Shown: positions 6,053 through 6,369 of the stretch, piece by piece | Layout: every line of letters begins with the position of its first letter | How positions within the stretch are numbered: the first letter of the stretch is position 1 | From: Candidatus Glassiibacteriota bacterium | Lineage (GTDB): Bacteria; Gemmatimonadota; Glassbacteria; GWA2-58-10 | Length of the DNA: 6,369 nt | Direction of reading: 5' to 3' | Assembly (NCBI GenBank): GCA_016934095.1 | Contig: JAFGTO010000060.1 | Coordinates: 1-6,369 of the forward strand | The notes under the pieces: model-generated | The model's input: the letters and a program-made list of their open reading frames with translations, nothing else | Databases searched by the model: none | Told to the model about the DNA's origin: nothing | Made by a program: the position numbers and the translations under genes

Positions 6053-6207
6053 TTCGATCCTCCTTGAATGGCAGGCACGCGGGTCTGCCCCTGCAAGTTT
6101 CTGGTATCTTTATGTATACTGCGGTGTTAGAACCATCCCGGCCTTTATCCTGCAAATCACGATAGCAGGCCCTATAAGATTAAGCACTCAGCCTTCCCGG
6201 GACAACC
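6053..6207. other. upstream region of the minus-strand operon
   Basis: This non-coding stretch lies between the terminator of the upstream gene and the start of the Tat lipoprotein gene, and should hold the operon promoter on the minus strand. It is AT-richer around 6095-6130 and 6170-6187. A TATACA hexamer (minus strand, 6118-6113) and a TTGTCC (6203-6198) are visible, but neither has a well-spaced convincing partner. A short inverted repeat (6070-6074 with 6085-6089) lies just upstream of the SD. No operator or riboswitch is recognised. Confidence 0.35.
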
Positions 6208-6249
6208 AAAAAAACGGCGGCCCGACATTCCAACTGTGCCGGGCCGCCG
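6208..6249 (-). terminator. strong intrinsic terminator of the secreted-protein gene
   Basis: On the minus strand a perfect 10-bp GC stem (6249-6240, CGGCGGCCCG, with 6224-6215, CGGGCCGCCG), extended by two pairs past a mismatch, is followed directly by seven U residues (A-run at 6208-6214 on the plus strand). It starts 33 bases after the stop codon of the gene at 6283-6369, so it ends that transcript and insulates the operon downstream. Confidence 0.92.
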
Positions 6250-6282
6250 CAGGTATCAACTTCTGCAAGAGCAGTAGAGTCT

Positions 6283-6369
6283 TTACTGGATCACGGCGAA
6301 CTTGCCCATCTCGGCCCTGCCGGTATCCAGGTCGGTGCAGTGCCAGATGTACCAGCCGCTGGCTATCAC
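6283..6369 (-). CDS. C-terminal end of a probable secreted protein with FlgD-like/type A sorting-like tail (partial)
   Basis: A minus-strand frame is open from the right edge to TAA at 6285-6283, giving the last 28 residues of a longer protein. The pattern ASGWYIWH, then about ten polar residues, then GKFAVIQ at the extreme C-terminus, matches the final beta-strands of FlgD-like Ig domains and type IX secretion type A-like tails, which typically read SGxYxxx...GKxxxI followed by a stop. Such domains end large extracellular proteins in FCB-group and related bacteria. The remainder, and therefore the protein's function, lies outside the window. The strong terminator right after the stop supports a genuine gene end. 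Whether the tail directs secretion or is simply an Ig-like fold cannot be told here. Confidence 0.7.
   Translation of the reverse strand: MIASGWYIWHCTDLDTGRAEMGKFAVIQ

Noticed and set aside
5027..6067. A 346-codon plus-strand frame opposite the Tat lipoprotein gene
   Set aside because: It mirrors the real gene, which has a Tat signal, lipobox and perfect SD; the plus-strand product has no motif.

Overview
This window is GC-rich bacterial chromosome (roughly 60% G+C by eye), densely coding, with strong Shine-Dalgarno (SD) sequences before most genes. Two gene groups converge near base 2550. The plus strand (1-2502) carries the 3' end of cinA, tatA, a divergent YchF/Obg-type P-loop NTPase and a 35-residue rubredoxin-like protein. 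The minus strand (6369-2597) carries, in transcription order, the last codons of a large secreted or surface protein, a Tat-exported xylose-isomerase-like TIM-barrel lipoprotein, an NCS2/AzgA-like permease and an endonuclease IV-like TIM-barrel protein.

The organism cannot be named from this sequence alone. The carboxy-terminal tail at the right edge (ASGWYIWH...GKFAVIQ) resembles the FlgD-like/type A sorting-like C-termini of secreted proteins in the FCB group and related uncultured phyla (Latescibacterota, Glassbacteria, KSB1-like lineages). Together with Tat-lipoprotein isomerases and the high G+C, this suggests an uncultured or little-studied heterotroph of that kind. This is inference.

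The plus-strand genes are housekeeping. CinA acts in NMN deamidation/pyridine nucleotide salvage, TatA is the pore-forming component of the twin-arginine translocase, and the YchF-like protein is a ribosome-associated-type NTPase. Between cinA and tatA is an AT-richer patch holding a plausible sigma70-type promoter and a short TTG-initiated reading frame with a good SD. Between tatA and the YchF-like gene are three consecutive GC-rich hairpins with no U-tract.

The minus-strand cluster is the most interesting part. A Tat lipoprotein TIM barrel (cell envelope), an inner-membrane permease and a cytoplasmic endonuclease-IV-fold protein follow one another in 3.5 kb, and the last two overlap by 8 bases. 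The layout reads as a small uptake-and-processing operon: an extracytoplasmic enzyme acts on a compound, the permease imports it and the cytoplasmic TIM barrel acts on it. The substrate is unknown; a nucleobase, nucleoside or sugar-like compound is possible from the permease family. A clear intrinsic terminator at 6208-6249 separates the cluster from the upstream secreted-protein gene. No RNA genes, insertion sequences or CRISPR arrays were seen.
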